Source: a virus. From it: a stretch of DNA of 30,396 nucleotides. The notes beneath the pieces are model-generated. The model had not been told where the DNA came from. It saw only the letters and a list, made by a program, of their open reading frames with translations, and did not search any database. The stretch lies in IMG/VR virus record IMGVR_UViG_3300028829_002358, positions 1 to 30,396 of that record, one strand, 5' to 3'. A program made the position numbers and the translations under genes. Below, one piece after another: positions 14,393 through 23,543 of the stretch (positions within the stretch are counted from its first letter, which is position 1; the number at the start of each line of letters is the position of its first letter).

Positions 14393-15340
14393 TTAGGCAG
14401 CTGAGTCGATACCGCCGAGTCCGATGATGGACTTAGGCTCAAATACGGCAGACCCCGGGTATCCGATGAGGCGGTAAACCTCTTCGTTCCGGTTCTTACG
14501 GATGCCGAGGTTCTGGAACTCGACGTCGAAGAATCCACCGTTGTGCAAGAGTGTGTAACCACCCTTATCCATGCCGAACTTCAAGGCGTAGATCGTTGTA
14601 GCTGTGGATGAACCCCACGTTGCTGCATCGGCGTACTGCTCTGAGTTCGAGATGTAGTCGTTCTCGATGATTGGAATGTCATCGAAGGTCTTGACGCGGC
14701 GACCGAACATTTCGATAGACGGTAGGCTAATGCCAGAACCGGCTGCGTTCATGAGGTTGGTCAGCTTGCGTCGCATGGTCTTGTTCATGACGAGAGCATC
14801 GGGCAGTCCCGGCTCAACTCCGTCAATCACCTCACGTAGACGAGCGATCGTGAGTTCAGTCTCGGCAGTACCGGGGCCATTCATCACGCCATCGTCCATC
14901 GCAACCATTCGATTTTCGACTCGGCACTTCTTCTCGATGCCATCGAACTGCAAAGAGTTCACGGCTGAGTCGCCGTTGATAACGAGATCAGCAAGTTTTC
15001 GACCGTAAGACTTTGACATCTTCTTCTTGAGAATTACAAGAGGGTCTTGCTTGCGTGCGGTCTTTTTCTTCTTGAGGTTCAGATAGTTCTGAACGTAAAC
15101 CGTCTTTAGCGTCTCGTTGCCTTCGGCAAATTCGATGTCTCCATCGACGAGTTCGCCTTCGTCAGACGCTTCCGCTGCGGTCGGGTTGACCGACTCACGT
15201 TCGTAGTCGTATGACGTACCGCCGACATCGCCTTCAAACTCAAGCCACGGCATGAGTTGATCTTCGGTGTAGATGGTGTCCCACACGCCTTGAACTTCAA
15301 AGGTCTGATCGACCTTATCCCACTGTGCAATAGTGGACAT
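14393..15340 (-). CDS. Major capsid protein, HK97-fold type
   Basis: A 315-residue protein with aggagcacccaaa before its ATG. Features of the HK97 fold: an N-terminal arm, an E-loop-like strand region (residues 40-90), a basic helix (VILKKKMSKSYGRKLADLVINGD, about 103-125, the spine helix), an A-domain stretch with PDALVMNKTMRRKLTNLM, PSIEMFGRRVKTFDDIPII, and a C-terminal strand pair GGFFDVEFQNLGIRKNRNEEVYRLIGY. It lies between scaffold and decoration genes, the usual order. It forms the capsid shell. No cross-linking Lys/Asn pair can be identified by eye. No separate prohead protease gene was found in this window. Confidence 0.85.
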   Translation of the reverse strand: MSTIAQWDKVDQTFEVQGVWDTIYTEDQLMPWLEFEGDVGGTSYDYERESVNPTAAEASDEGELVDGDIEFAEGNETLKTVYVQNYLNLKKKKTARKQDPLVILKKKMSKSYGRKLADLVINGDSAVNSLQFDGIEKKCRVENRMVAMDDGVMNGPGTAETELTIARLREVIDGVEPGLPDALVMNKTMRRKLTNLMNAAGSGISLPSIEMFGRRVKTFDDIPIIENDYISNSEQYADAATWGSSTATTIYALKFGMDKGGYTLLHNGGFFDVEFQNLGIRKNRNEEVYRLIGYPGSAVFEPKSIIGLGGIDSAA

Positions 15341-15351
15341 TTTGGGTGCTC

Positions 15352-16254
15352 CTAATATGTTTTAGGAGTTTTGCCCTCGTGATGCAATCCGAACTTCTGC
15401 TCAGGTGTGAGCGTCGAGATGTCTCGAGGTACAGAACTCCCTGACCCCTCTTGACCCTGACCGGCGTTGGAAGCTGCGTTGCGTTGCCGCGCCGTTAGCT
15501 TGCCTTCGTTGTCATCGGCTTCGAGGATGTCATCGTCGCTTTCAGAAGAATCGTCAGCAGCGTCGTTACCATCGCCATCACCCTCGCTCTTAGGCGTAGG
15601 AGGTGGCGGCAACTTAGCTGCCTCAGATGCGACAGACCGTTTGTACGAGTCGAACAACGTAAGGGCTGTGTTGAGTTGCCCACCTTTAGCGGGGTCAGCT
15701 AAGGCTTCGTTGTATAAACGAGTGACCTCAACCATCTCCGGTGCTTGCGGGTTCATCCCCGTAGTCCACCCCTCTTGCAGTCGGTCATAAACCTTCTGCG
15801 CTTGGGCGTTGTTTTCACGTACAGCTTGAGCCTGTCTCGACTCCTGTATCTTCTCTCGAGCCTTGCCAGTCGTAGCGCGTTGGGATTCATCGTCCAAACC
15901 ATCGTCGAAACTATCTAGCTGATCTGATGCTCGGGCATCGCCCCGGTCGGCAATTTCCGCAACCATATCTTCAAGAGTGTCGAACCGATTCACCAGTGAG
16001 GTGAGACTTGCTCCGGTAGAACTCGCTGTCTCAAGTTCAGATTCAAGTCGTGCAGATCGGCTTTGTTCTCCGCTAAAGCGTTTCTTGTACGGGTTGTCCT
16101 CGGATTCCCAATCGATACTCGCAGGTGTGTCGACACTATCTCCCTCTACGTCAGAGTTAGGAGCGTCAAGATCAGCCGCGTCTCGGTTTAGTCCGGTAGT
16201 CAATTCAGTATCTCTCTTCCGATGCGACATCCCCCGGCGGGAAGGTCGAACCAT
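15352..16254 (-). CDS. Probable scaffolding protein
   Basis: A 300-residue, highly charged, mostly disordered or helical protein immediately upstream of the major capsid gene, the usual place for scaffold. Long helix-forming stretches run from about residue 60 to 220 (KRFSGEQSRSARLESELE, then TGKAREKIQESRQAQAVRENN). An acidic patch (DDSSESDDDILEADDNEG) and a short C-terminal segment (LTPEQKFGLHHEGKTPKTY) complete it. Scaffold proteins guide capsid assembly and leave or are degraded. The start is uncertain: the ATG at 16254 or the in-frame ATG eight codons on (MSHRKRDTELT), which lies just after a GGGGG run. Confidence 0.75.
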   Translation of the reverse strand: MVRPSRRGMSHRKRDTELTTGLNRDAADLDAPNSDVEGDSVDTPASIDWESEDNPYKKRFSGEQSRSARLESELETASSTGASLTSLVNRFDTLEDMVAEIADRGDARASDQLDSFDDGLDDESQRATTGKAREKIQESRQAQAVRENNAQAQKVYDRLQEGWTTGMNPQAPEMVEVTRLYNEALADPAKGGQLNTALTLFDSYKRSVASEAAKLPPPPTPKSEGDGDGNDAADDSSESDDDILEADDNEGKLTARQRNAASNAGQGQEGSGSSVPRDISTLTPEQKFGLHHEGKTPKTY

Positions 16255-16287
16255 TATCGAAACAAATGTCGTAGCACGCGTAGCATA

Positions 16288-19200
16288 TTAGCGTAGAGGG
16301 GTCGGAGTCAAACCGTCCTGCCTCATTTCACGCAGCTGTGTGCGCTCATTCCGCACGTTCCCACGGTTCTTTGCACGGTGTCCATAGAAGTCTATGAGTG
16401 CCTGATCTACCGCAGGATTGTTCTTACGGATACGATCACGGCGGCGCGTAACCTGCTTCTGGATACGTGCAAGTCCACGGTACTGTCGCTTCATCGCTTC
16501 CTGAGTTAGCGGGTCTGACATTTCAAAGTGGTTCCAGACCATCAACATCTGATCGTTGTCACCTATGATGTCCCGTGCTTGCTGCCAGTAGCGAACTGCG
16601 TTGAGTTCTTCTCGTGCGTCACGTAGTGCGAATACGACTTCTTGTCCTGCAAAGTCAGGCTCAGACTGGAATCGCTCACCCTCTGCATTACGCCCGAGGT
16701 AGTTGTTCCTCATGCGGTTGTATAGGGTTTCGCCTTCTGCGTTGCCGAACTCAGACTTGAGAGACTTGAGGAACTCTGTTTCAGCCTTGTCCTTCTTGTC
16801 CCAATCGACTAGGCCGGTAGCCTCGTCCTCGTAGTTGTCTACGTTCTTCACCGTGTCCACGTACTCGTCAAAGATTTGGTTGAATAGAGTCTCACCCTCG
16901 AGTCGTGACTGACGCTTATCGTCGAGGTACTTGATTGCGTCCTCGTGTATACCGCTCTCTTCGAGCCTGATACGTGAGTTGCGTGCCTCTCGCATGATTG
17001 CGTCGTACTCTTCTCGGAACGTAGCACCGTTTTTGTGCACCTTCAAAGCGTTGGCGGCGCGGCCAACAGTGTCATCGATCATCGTGTCGATCGACTTACG
17101 GTCAGCAAAGTATTTGCCCACGGTAGGACTCTCGACAGTTTGAACCAACTCGTCGATCTCAGCGAGTCGACCACGGTTGTCCCTGTCCAATGCTTCGATA
17201 GTGTTGCGCTCGTCCACGTCGAGGTGTTCCCACTTGCGACCGTATGCGTCCTTAGCCAACTCGTTACGCATCGCTGCTCGCTGCTCGAAGATAGACATTG
17301 GACGCCCTCGGAGTCCTGTCGATTCCGCAACAGTTGAGATAGCAGACGGGTTCGGGTTGCCGATGCTTGGGTTGAGATACTCCTGCATAGCGAACGGTGC
17401 GAACTTCGGAGCCATGCCCTTGACCACGTAATCAGATGGTGTGTCTAGTGCCTGACCGTCGAACGTCTCGCCCAACATAAAGTCCCGTACACCGGGAGCC
17501 ATACGGTTGAGCCAGAAGTTAGGGATAGGGTTCTGAGCACGGTGCAGCGGGTCGAAGATGTTCCACTTCGTGAGATCACTCGCCTGATTATCGTCGAGTT
17601 CAGCCATTGAAGCTGCGCTCTTGAACACAGTATCGAGTAGTGCTCGAGTCGAACCACCAACACCCACACGTTGTCCACCTACGGTTACGGTCAACCACCC
17701 CGGCTTCATTGGGTTGAGTCCGTTCTCTTTGAACTCTTCCCACTGTCCGGTAGCCATTGCGTATCCAGCCATGAGCGTCGTAGATGCAGCGATCATTCCG
17801 CTGATCGACTTGACTGCTTCTCGTGTTGCAAGTCCTTCGATCTGACCTGCACCCTTCGCGCCGCCAGTCAACGCCTTCATCGCCTGACCCGTGACAGCGA
17901 AAGCTGATCGAGTGAAGCGAGGTGAGAACAGGAGCATCCCGCCCTCAAGCTGACGCTGAGTCTGACGTACTCCGAGCATCTGAGAGTTCAACGTGCCTGT
18001 GACGTTGTTGATGTACGTAGCGATCTCTCGCTTGGTCATCACGTTTGCAGCAAGCATCGGATTGAACGATTTCCAAAGTTCAACCTTGCTGATGTCTACG
18101 AACGTGTTGAATCCAGAACCTAAACGACCGAGAGGTTTGACGTCTCGACCCCATAGTTCAGTCATCTTTGCAACACGGCTACCACGAGGTGCGATCTTGC
18201 CGCCACCCCCGGGTATCCACTTAGGCGTCTTGCCCTCTTTCACTGTCAGCCAATTAGTCACACTCGAGAGCGTGCCTGTCCGGTCGATAGCGGTGAAGAA
18301 CTCGGAAGAACCTAGATCACCCCCGTTCTTCAAGAAGTCCATGATGTCGGGCAAGTTGTCGACTACGTATATGTCACGCTTCCCGGGCTGCAACACAGCC
18401 TCGAGAGAGTTGACCGCAGCCTTAGCAAATGTGAAAGGGTGCATCGCAGCAAGCAGCGACCCTTGTATACCCATCCAGCCAATGTCGGCTGAACCGGCAG
18501 CAAGAGTACGAGCAGTACCCGTGACCTTCTCGATGTTTCGTAATGCGTCGATACCGTTGTCGCCAAACGCTTTCTTCAATTCTTTAGCGTGCGACTGAGG
18601 TGCGAATGACTTTGCGAGTGGGCCGTTCTGGAAGTGAGTTACCTCGACCCTCGACTTCTTCATAGCTTCGCCGGTTTCACCAAACGCTTTCAACTGCATG
18701 TCTCGGCTCTTAGCTATTCGTTCCATGCGTTGAACCTTGAGGTTCTCAACTCGTGAGATCGTTGCTGCAACTAGGGCTACCTCTTTCTTGGCAAGTTCCA
18801 AGTCGTTCGTAATACCCAAGACCTCTTCCTCAAACTTCTGCACCCTGTTAGCAGATGTGTTGAGTCGCCCCGCAGCAGCTTTCGCCCTGTCGTTAGCCTT
18901 GTAGCTGACGCCAACCTTCTCGTTGAACACCCTCTTGGCTTGACCGTAATACTTACGTGCTTGGTTACGTGCGGTTCGAGCCTTGATCTTGTCTTGAGTT
19001 GATGCGGCCTTACCCTTCTTGAGTATGGCTGTGTACGCATCCTGAGCGTCCATGTAGGAAAGCTGTCGACGCACGAGAGTAATAAGCTGACCTTGTGCTT
19101 GGTTCGATGCAACAAAGGCTTCTCGACCGCGCCGCCCAGCATCAGCAGCCACGCTCTTTACATCGGACTTGCCACCCGTAACGTGAACTGCTTTCGACTT

Positions 19201-21294
19201 GCGATCAGATGCCTTACGCATGAGACGGTTCATGTTTGCAACGGCTGACTTCTCAGCCTTACGCAAGTGCGACAGGTCTTGCATCATGTTAGGGAACAGT
19301 CGCTCGAAAGCGTCCTTGTTCGTAACGACGATGTTCTCTCGCTTGAGATAGTTCATGGCGCGCTTGTCTGCGATCATCTGTGACAGCGTGATCGCCATTG
19401 ACTCGGCAGCTTCCATCGGGTGAGCGTAGAGGATTCCCTCGCGTGCGCCCTCTTCCATCGTCTCGAAGTGACGTGAGGACTCGAAGTCTCCACGACCTGA
19501 GCCGAAGCCATCACCCTGACCGTCCTTGAACATGAACTGCTTTGTCTCGCCAGCCTCGTCCCATATCTCGCCACTGATAGCTTCTCGGTGGTGGTATCGG
19601 AACATCTGATCGACGTCACCGAAGGCTTGTGTTGGCTCGTCCGCATCGTTCAATCCGAACTTGAACCCGACACGCTGTCCGTTCTTGACCTCGATTGCGC
19701 CTTCCCTCTCGGCAAGTTTCAACCAGTCCTCGGTGTACTTGTGAAATCGGTTTATAGCTAGGTTCTGATCTGGCGTCAGTCCTGTGAAATAGCTGTTCAT
19801 TCCTGAGCGTGTGCCTTTACCGCCCGGGAGAAGATCGCTCAATGCCAACTCAAGAATGTCACCCATCATGAAGCCTTCTGCTTCAAACTTGGCTATCTCT
19901 TCTTTCGTGAATCGAGGCTTGCCGGTTTCCTTGTCTATCTTCCCGAAGAACTTTCGCCCTTGCGGAGTGAGTTGCATGTTGCCCACACGTGTGCGACCGA
20001 ACTGGTCGACGTTGAATACCTTGTCGAATACCTCTCGGTTGACGTACGAAAGTCCGACACCGATCTGTTGTGCGAGTCGAGCAGCTGCGTTCTCACGAAT
20101 GACAGACGCCTTAGCCACACCGTTCTCACCGATCACGGCAGACGGGTCTGCGAGTTTGATTATGCGATCGTACGTCTGCTGACCTAGACCGGAGATGGCT
20201 TGGTAACGTCGTGTCGTTTCCTTGCCACGAATCATCTCGGGTATCTTGTTCAGTACGTTATCGAATCGCCAGTCCTTCGTAGTGATCTGCTCTATGTGTT
20301 CCTCTTCCGCAATAAGCCCCGGCGCAAGATCGTCCGGTTCAGGAGCGTGAGCGATTTGGCTCTGACGCTTCTCATAAGCCTTGTTAGGGTGGAGGACGTC
20401 AGAAACTGACTCTCTGGCGCCATGTATAACGTCACTCGGACTCGGAAGGCCAGCGATAGCAGCCCGAGTACCGGCTCCACCACTAGCGACTTCACCCGGG
20501 ATTTTAGCCGACTTAGACGCGATGTTACGGATGCCTCTTGCACCGATCGATTCGGTGACTCCGACCTTGAGGCCAGCCGCTGCCGATTGTCGCCCGACTG
20601 CTGCCGCAGCAAGTCCCGTGCCTTTACTGAAACCTCCTGTTGCAAATGTGAGGGCGAGGTCAATCGGGTCGAACCCTGCTTCGATAACGTCTTGGAAATC
20701 CAGTGTGATCGAGCCGTCCGGCGTAAAAGCGGTCGTGGCAAAGGGGATTTTGAAGGGGAGTTCGTAGGTTCCGTGGTGATCTTCCCACGCCTTGCGGACA
20801 GCCTTCGAGTGCGAAAGTCCGGCCTGTTTGTTCTCTGCAACTAACCTCTCCATCTTCTGCGTACCGGGGAGTGCCTTCTGTACTGCGTCAACAGCGTGAG
20901 GCGCAATCGTTTCAGCCACGTTCCCACTCCACTCAAGACCTGCCAGTACGCCCTGTCCAGCCTTGACTAGAGGGAAAGCGAACGGGCGCAAGAGTGTAGG
21001 CACATTCTTTACTGTGCCTTCACGCACGTCGCCTAACGCCTTGAGTGCTCCGCTACCGAAGTGTTCCTTTGGTGCTTGCACACCTAACTGATTTATTCCG
21101 GTAGGCGGGGTTGCTGTGAACCCGTCCGTTGCTTCTGGCTTCTTTACCGGAAGCGTCGAGAACGTGTCGGCAGGATTGGCGTCTAAGTATTTAGACGTAC
21201 CAGCCTGTGCGTTCTTGTCTTGGATAGCTTTGATTTTAGCCTGACGCTCTGCTCCGATTGCCTCGAAGTCGAGCGGGGTTGGTGGCTGTGGCAT
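16288..21294 (-). CDS. Large internal virion protein with LPD38-like (large polyvalent protein) domain
   Basis: A 1668-residue protein. The part from about 915 to 1260 resembles the LPD38 polyvalent-protein domain: a membrane-prone stretch (IGWMGIQGSLLAAMHPF), a basic block, IATYINNVTGTLNSQ, the LLFSPRFTRSAF motif and a second hydrophobic stretch (MIAASTTLMAGYAMATG), then MKPGWLTVTVGGQRVGV. Before it lie long charged helices (residues 650-870). Small Lys/Arg-rich and helical parts follow to the C-terminus. Polyvalent proteins of podo- and related phages are carried in the virion and enter the host with the DNA. No lysozyme or peptidase motif was found. It sits between a coiled-coil protein and scaffold. 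The start overlaps the upstream stop (TAATG). Confidence 0.7.
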   Translation of the reverse strand: MPQPPTPLDFEAIGAERQAKIKAIQDKNAQAGTSKYLDANPADTFSTLPVKKPEATDGFTATPPTGINQLGVQAPKEHFGSGALKALGDVREGTVKNVPTLLRPFAFPLVKAGQGVLAGLEWSGNVAETIAPHAVDAVQKALPGTQKMERLVAENKQAGLSHSKAVRKAWEDHHGTYELPFKIPFATTAFTPDGSITLDFQDVIEAGFDPIDLALTFATGGFSKGTGLAAAAVGRQSAAAGLKVGVTESIGARGIRNIASKSAKIPGEVASGGAGTRAAIAGLPSPSDVIHGARESVSDVLHPNKAYEKRQSQIAHAPEPDDLAPGLIAEEEHIEQITTKDWRFDNVLNKIPEMIRGKETTRRYQAISGLGQQTYDRIIKLADPSAVIGENGVAKASVIRENAAARLAQQIGVGLSYVNREVFDKVFNVDQFGRTRVGNMQLTPQGRKFFGKIDKETGKPRFTKEEIAKFEAEGFMMGDILELALSDLLPGGKGTRSGMNSYFTGLTPDQNLAINRFHKYTEDWLKLAEREGAIEVKNGQRVGFKFGLNDADEPTQAFGDVDQMFRYHHREAISGEIWDEAGETKQFMFKDGQGDGFGSGRGDFESSRHFETMEEGAREGILYAHPMEAAESMAITLSQMIADKRAMNYLKRENIVVTNKDAFERLFPNMMQDLSHLRKAEKSAVANMNRLMRKASDRKSKAVHVTGGKSDVKSVAADAGRRGREAFVASNQAQGQLITLVRRQLSYMDAQDAYTAILKKGKAASTQDKIKARTARNQARKYYGQAKRVFNEKVGVSYKANDRAKAAAGRLNTSANRVQKFEEEVLGITNDLELAKKEVALVAATISRVENLKVQRMERIAKSRDMQLKAFGETGEAMKKSRVEVTHFQNGPLAKSFAPQSHAKELKKAFGDNGIDALRNIEKVTGTARTLAAGSADIGWMGIQGSLLAAMHPFTFAKAAVNSLEAVLQPGKRDIYVVDNLPDIMDFLKNGGDLGSSEFFTAIDRTGTLSSVTNWLTVKEGKTPKWIPGGGGKIAPRGSRVAKMTELWGRDVKPLGRLGSGFNTFVDISKVELWKSFNPMLAANVMTKREIATYINNVTGTLNSQMLGVRQTQRQLEGGMLLFSPRFTRSAFAVTGQAMKALTGGAKGAGQIEGLATREAVKSISGMIAASTTLMAGYAMATGQWEEFKENGLNPMKPGWLTVTVGGQRVGVGGSTRALLDTVFKSAASMAELDDNQASDLTKWNIFDPLHRAQNPIPNFWLNRMAPGVRDFMLGETFDGQALDTPSDYVVKGMAPKFAPFAMQEYLNPSIGNPNPSAISTVAESTGLRGRPMSIFEQRAAMRNELAKDAYGRKWEHLDVDERNTIEALDRDNRGRLAEIDELVQTVESPTVGKYFADRKSIDTMIDDTVGRAANALKVHKNGATFREEYDAIMREARNSRIRLEESGIHEDAIKYLDDKRQSRLEGETLFNQIFDEYVDTVKNVDNYEDEATGLVDWDKKDKAETEFLKSLKSEFGNAEGETLYNRMRNNYLGRNAEGERFQSEPDFAGQEVVFALRDAREELNAVRYWQQARDIIGDNDQMLMVWNHFEMSDPLTQEAMKRQYRGLARIQKQVTRRRDRIRKNNPAVDQALIDFYGHRAKNRGNVRNERTQLREMRQDGLTPTPLR

Positions 21295-23186
21295 TATGCA
21301 AAGACTCTCTGACTATCTGCGATCTCTGTCGAACCTGTTCGAGAAGCTAGTAAGTTCTGGAAATCTGGCAGGTATTGACCCTGCATCTGTGCAAGCGAGT
21401 AGTAGACCTCTTGCTCTGCCGGTGTGAGTTGGGCGAGTGCTTGAGGACTCAGCAATGGTATCGAGTTCTGCGCTGTCTGCGGAGCACCGACCAATGCGTT
21501 ACGGAAAGCCATCTGCAATCCCGGTGGAAGCGGCGCACCATCTGGCGTAGCGGCCTGAGCACCTGAGAACTCCTGATCTGGATTACCGCTGCCGCCGTTG
21601 CCGCCCAAACTCTCGGGGCCGAACGTCGTGAACCCGGGCTGTTGCTGGATTCCCGGCTGCTGGATACCGCTGTTTGCAAATGACGCACCTTCGTTCTCTG
21701 CAAGGTTGACCTCTTGCGGTGCTGCTGCCGCTGCTGGTGCTGGTGCGGCTGGTGCTGGTGCGGCTGGTGCGGTTACAGCCTGTTCTGCCCCTGCTACGGG
21801 AGTACCGTCAGGGTTTATTGGTGTTGGGTCGTTACCGCCGATAAATGAAAGCTGTGTCTGAGCAGGGTTGAACTGAGGAACAGCACCCTCACCTGCTACC
21901 TGTGGCAGCGCGCCAGTGTTGGCGTTCACAGCCATGTTGATTCCGTTCATGCGGAAGTCCTGTGCTGCTGTCTGCTGCACGTTGGACTGACCGATTCGGG
22001 AGACACCCTGTGGCATAGGCCCACCTGCGCCGGTAGGTGCAAGACCTCGGGAGATGTTGAACAAGTCTGCGAAGTTGGCAGGTGATGATGACAACTCTTG
22101 AAAGAACTCGAGTTTGTCTAGGTCAAATGCTGCTCGATCTAATTCAAATCGCCGGTTCTGCAACTCTTGGTTGGCATTGAACAGGTCACGCTCAAGCTGT
22201 CTACCGGAGCGCTCTCGCTCGTCGATACGATCTTGCACGTCGAGTGCGTTCTGCCAGTTACCTTGAGCGATCTCTTGGTCATGCTGGATTCGATCACGTG
22301 CAATGTCCTGATCGATTCGCGCCATCTCTTCTTGAATACGTAGGCTCTCACGCTGAATCTCTGAGTCGAGTTCAAGCCGAGCAGTCTCGTTCTCAACACG
22401 CCGGTTGGCGAGATCAGAGGTGTGCTCCGTAACAGGGTCAATACCCATCGGGCCGCTTGCGTGTCGAAATCCAGTATCGTCGTAGGCGTAGAAGTTTCCT
22501 GACCCGGGCGGTTCTTCCCGAACGTCATCAATGAAATGTCCTGCGGCTGTAAGTCCAGCCAGCCACGAACGAATCGCAGCTGTGTCGCTTTGCCCACCGA
22601 AGTTGAAATCAGATAGTGACGCCTCGGCAGTAACGGACATACCGCCTGTACCATCGGCGTTTGCACCTACTACCCCGTCTAGGGTTTCGTCAGTTGAGAG
22701 CGTGTCAGTGGCAGCGTTCGGGTCTACTTCTGGCTCAGGAATAACGTCACCGAACTCGTTGACAGCCTGTCCGACAGAGTTTCGCATGACAGGCTTGAGT
22801 GCGAACTCAGACACGTCCTCGCCTGTGAACGGATTCACTGTTCCAGTGTTTATAGACGGAGCACCAAACCCCGGCTGTGATAAGTTTGGAACACCATCAT
22901 TCACGCTCGAACCGACAGCGTTCCGGTCGAAGGTTCCACCCTGATCGTAGATTGATGCACCGGCTGGCCCCTGCCCGAAACCTCTAGTCGGGGCAGGTCG
23001 GTTCAAGAATGTAGAAGGGTCAGCTACACTCTTGTGAGTTTGGCGTCCGCGACGTGTCTGAACCGCTGGCTCATCAGGGGCTAATGGCACAAGTTTCTGT
23101 GCCTGTCCTGCCAGCCTCCCCGAACCTGTTGTGCCGGGAGCACTTATAGGCAGTCCTGTGATTGGGTCTACTGCTGTTACTACCAT
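21294..23186 (-). CDS. Coiled-coil structural protein with low-complexity linkers
   Basis: A 630-residue protein preceded by ggagaag. Residues about 260-375 form a long heptad-rich helix (VENETARLELDSEIQRESLR, and further RQLERDLFNANQELQNRRF), likely a coiled coil. Around 470-490 is an Ala/Pro linker (APAAPAPAAPAPAAAAAP), followed by a Gln/Pro/Gly segment (QQPGIQQQPG). The N- and C-terminal parts are polar and disordered. It lies between the 118-aa and 1668-aa genes. Such proteins in podophages can be internal or ejection components, or fill a tail-related role; the function is inferred from location only. Confidence 0.65.
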   Translation of the reverse strand: MVVTAVDPITGLPISAPGTTGSGRLAGQAQKLVPLAPDEPAVQTRRGRQTHKSVADPSTFLNRPAPTRGFGQGPAGASIYDQGGTFDRNAVGSSVNDGVPNLSQPGFGAPSINTGTVNPFTGEDVSEFALKPVMRNSVGQAVNEFGDVIPEPEVDPNAATDTLSTDETLDGVVGANADGTGGMSVTAEASLSDFNFGGQSDTAAIRSWLAGLTAAGHFIDDVREEPPGSGNFYAYDDTGFRHASGPMGIDPVTEHTSDLANRRVENETARLELDSEIQRESLRIQEEMARIDQDIARDRIQHDQEIAQGNWQNALDVQDRIDERERSGRQLERDLFNANQELQNRRFELDRAAFDLDKLEFFQELSSSPANFADLFNISRGLAPTGAGGPMPQGVSRIGQSNVQQTAAQDFRMNGINMAVNANTGALPQVAGEGAVPQFNPAQTQLSFIGGNDPTPINPDGTPVAGAEQAVTAPAAPAPAAPAPAAAAAPQEVNLAENEGASFANSGIQQPGIQQQPGFTTFGPESLGGNGGSGNPDQEFSGAQAATPDGAPLPPGLQMAFRNALVGAPQTAQNSIPLLSPQALAQLTPAEQEVYYSLAQMQGQYLPDFQNLLASRTGSTEIADSQRVFA

Positions 23187-23543
23187 CTAATCTTCTCCTG
23201 CAATTTGAGCAGCCAACGTGATAAACGGTCGACCCCACTTACGTGCCAGCGCCATTCGCTGCTCTGGCTCCATGTTCTTTATACGCTGTTTCACTTGAGC
23301 ACGTGTCAGCTTGCGCTTCATCAACGGTGCAACTGCATCAGTTCTGAACTGCTTGCGCAGCTTTTCGCCGTACTCAGACGCCTCGCTTACGACTCTCGTA
23401 TACAGAGACGTGTCATTCTTCGTCTTGCTACCCCGGCGACCCACACGTGAATCCCGTTCAGCAATACTTTGCTGCAAGATGCCAGCGTCACCCAACTGAG
23501 GTGACTCTGACAACTGACTGAACGAAGAGTTTGATGAAACCAT
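23187..23543 (-). CDS. Small basic hypothetical protein
   Basis: A 118-residue protein. It starts with a Ser/Gln-rich part (MVSSNSSFSQLSESPQLG), followed by basic helical segments (YGEKLRKQFRTDAVAPLMK, RKLTRAQVKQRIKNM) and a closing WGRPFITLAAQIAGED. The start overlaps the portal stop (TAATG). The basic helices may bind DNA or a virion partner. No known family is recognised; it is most likely a minor head or internal protein coupled to portal. Confidence 0.65.
   Translation of the reverse strand: MVSSNSSFSQLSESPQLGDAGILQQSIAERDSRVGRRGSKTKNDTSLYTRVVSEASEYGEKLRKQFRTDAVAPLMKRKLTRAQVKQRIKNMEPEQRMALARKWGRPFITLAAQIAGED

Noticed and set aside
17993-18598. Open 201-codon plus-strand frame opposite the 1668-aa gene
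   Set aside because: It is antisense to a long continuous gene, has no ribosome-binding site or family pattern, and reads as a mirror of the coding strand's codon bias.
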